A program made the translations under genes and the position numbers. Under the pieces are notes generated by a model. It had not been told where the DNA came from. It worked only from the letters and a program-made list of their open reading frames with translations, and made no database searches. Positions 5,922 to 5,993 of a DNA stretch of 5,993 bases are shown here, one piece after another; position 1 is the stretch's first letter; every line of letters starts with the position of its first letter. This stretch comes from Anaerolineae bacterium (GTDB taxonomy: Bacteria > Chloroflexota > Anaerolineae > JACIWR01), in assembly GCA_021162125.1 (NCBI GenBank), contig JAGGZG010000071.1, forward strand, positions 1-5,993. Reading direction: 5' to 3'.

Positions 5922-5993
5922 CTCCTGTTGTCCAGGTCGGGGTACAGATCCGCCACCTCTTCAGCGTACCCGTTGAAAAGCAAGGTCTCAAAG
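5909..5993 (-). CDS. msrP: msrP, molybdopterin subunit of methionine sulfoxide reductase (C-terminal end only)
   Basis: Only the last 27 codons and a TGA at 5911-5909 are in the window; the gene continues beyond the right edge. The residues FETLLFNGYAEEVADLY followed by PDLDNRR match the conserved C-terminus of MsrP (formerly YedY), in which an LFNGYAEQVA-like segment precedes the end. The 13-nt overlap with msrQ and the MsrQ identity next door support the call strongly. MsrP is normally exported by the Tat pathway and binds a molybdenum cofactor, but none of those parts are visible here. Confidence 0.85.
   Translation of the reverse strand, partial: FETLLFNGYAEEVADLYPDLDNRRWFY

Noticed and set aside
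5677..5991. 104-codon minus-strand frame at the right edge
   Set aside because: It is out of frame with both msrP and msrQ, whose conserved residues are clear in the other two frames.
1..5993. CRISPR array, tRNA, rRNA or insertion sequence
   Set aside because: No short regularly spaced repeats, no cloverleaf-like sequence with tRNA consensus boxes, and no transposase or terminal inverted repeats were seen.

Overview
The window is a GC-rich bacterial segment, probably from an environmental or metagenome-derived genome. Every gene I can support is on the minus strand, so the text follows transcription, from high to low coordinates. Taxonomy is inference only. An MsrP/MsrQ pair, a one-domain sulfatase without a signal peptide and a Gfo/Idh/MocA dehydrogenase together would fit Chloroflexota or a similar lineage, but nothing here proves it.

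Right part (5993-5294): the last codons of msrP, the molybdopterin subunit of methionine sulfoxide reductase, overlap the start of msrQ, the heme-b membrane subunit. As written, msrQ is broken by one extra G in a run of seven Gs. Removing one G restores a normal 208-residue protein.

Middle part (5145-1519): three intact, closely spaced genes run in the same direction. They encode a CxPSR-type sulfatase with no visible export signal, a Gfo/Idh/MocA NAD(P)-dependent oxidoreductase with a four-cysteine insert, and a membrane-anchored metallo-beta-lactamase-fold hydrolase. The gaps are 62 and 19 nt, so they are probably one operon. It may remove sulfate from a sulfated sugar or small organic sulfate and then oxidise or otherwise process the product. 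The substrate is not visible from sequence.

Left part (1518-298): this is a degraded accessory patch. A good -10 box and a strong Shine-Dalgarno lead into a 52-residue chimeric ORF that resembles a piece of a large adenine-specific DNA methyltransferase. It is followed by an intact MntA-type nucleotidyltransferase antitoxin. The start codon of hepT overlaps the mntA stop in the usual ATGA arrangement, but most of the toxin's N-terminal half is missing and only its HEPN C-terminus with the catalytic motif remains. Beyond this lies a second, 93% identical copy of the last 300 bp of the MBL-fold gene, in the same orientation. The toxin-antitoxin remnant is therefore bracketed by two copies of one gene end. 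Differences between the copies are mostly synonymous, which suggests the fragment came from a gene that stayed functional until recently.

The first ~300 bases hold no gene I can support, apart from a possible start at the very edge. No tRNA, rRNA, CRISPR array or transposase was seen.
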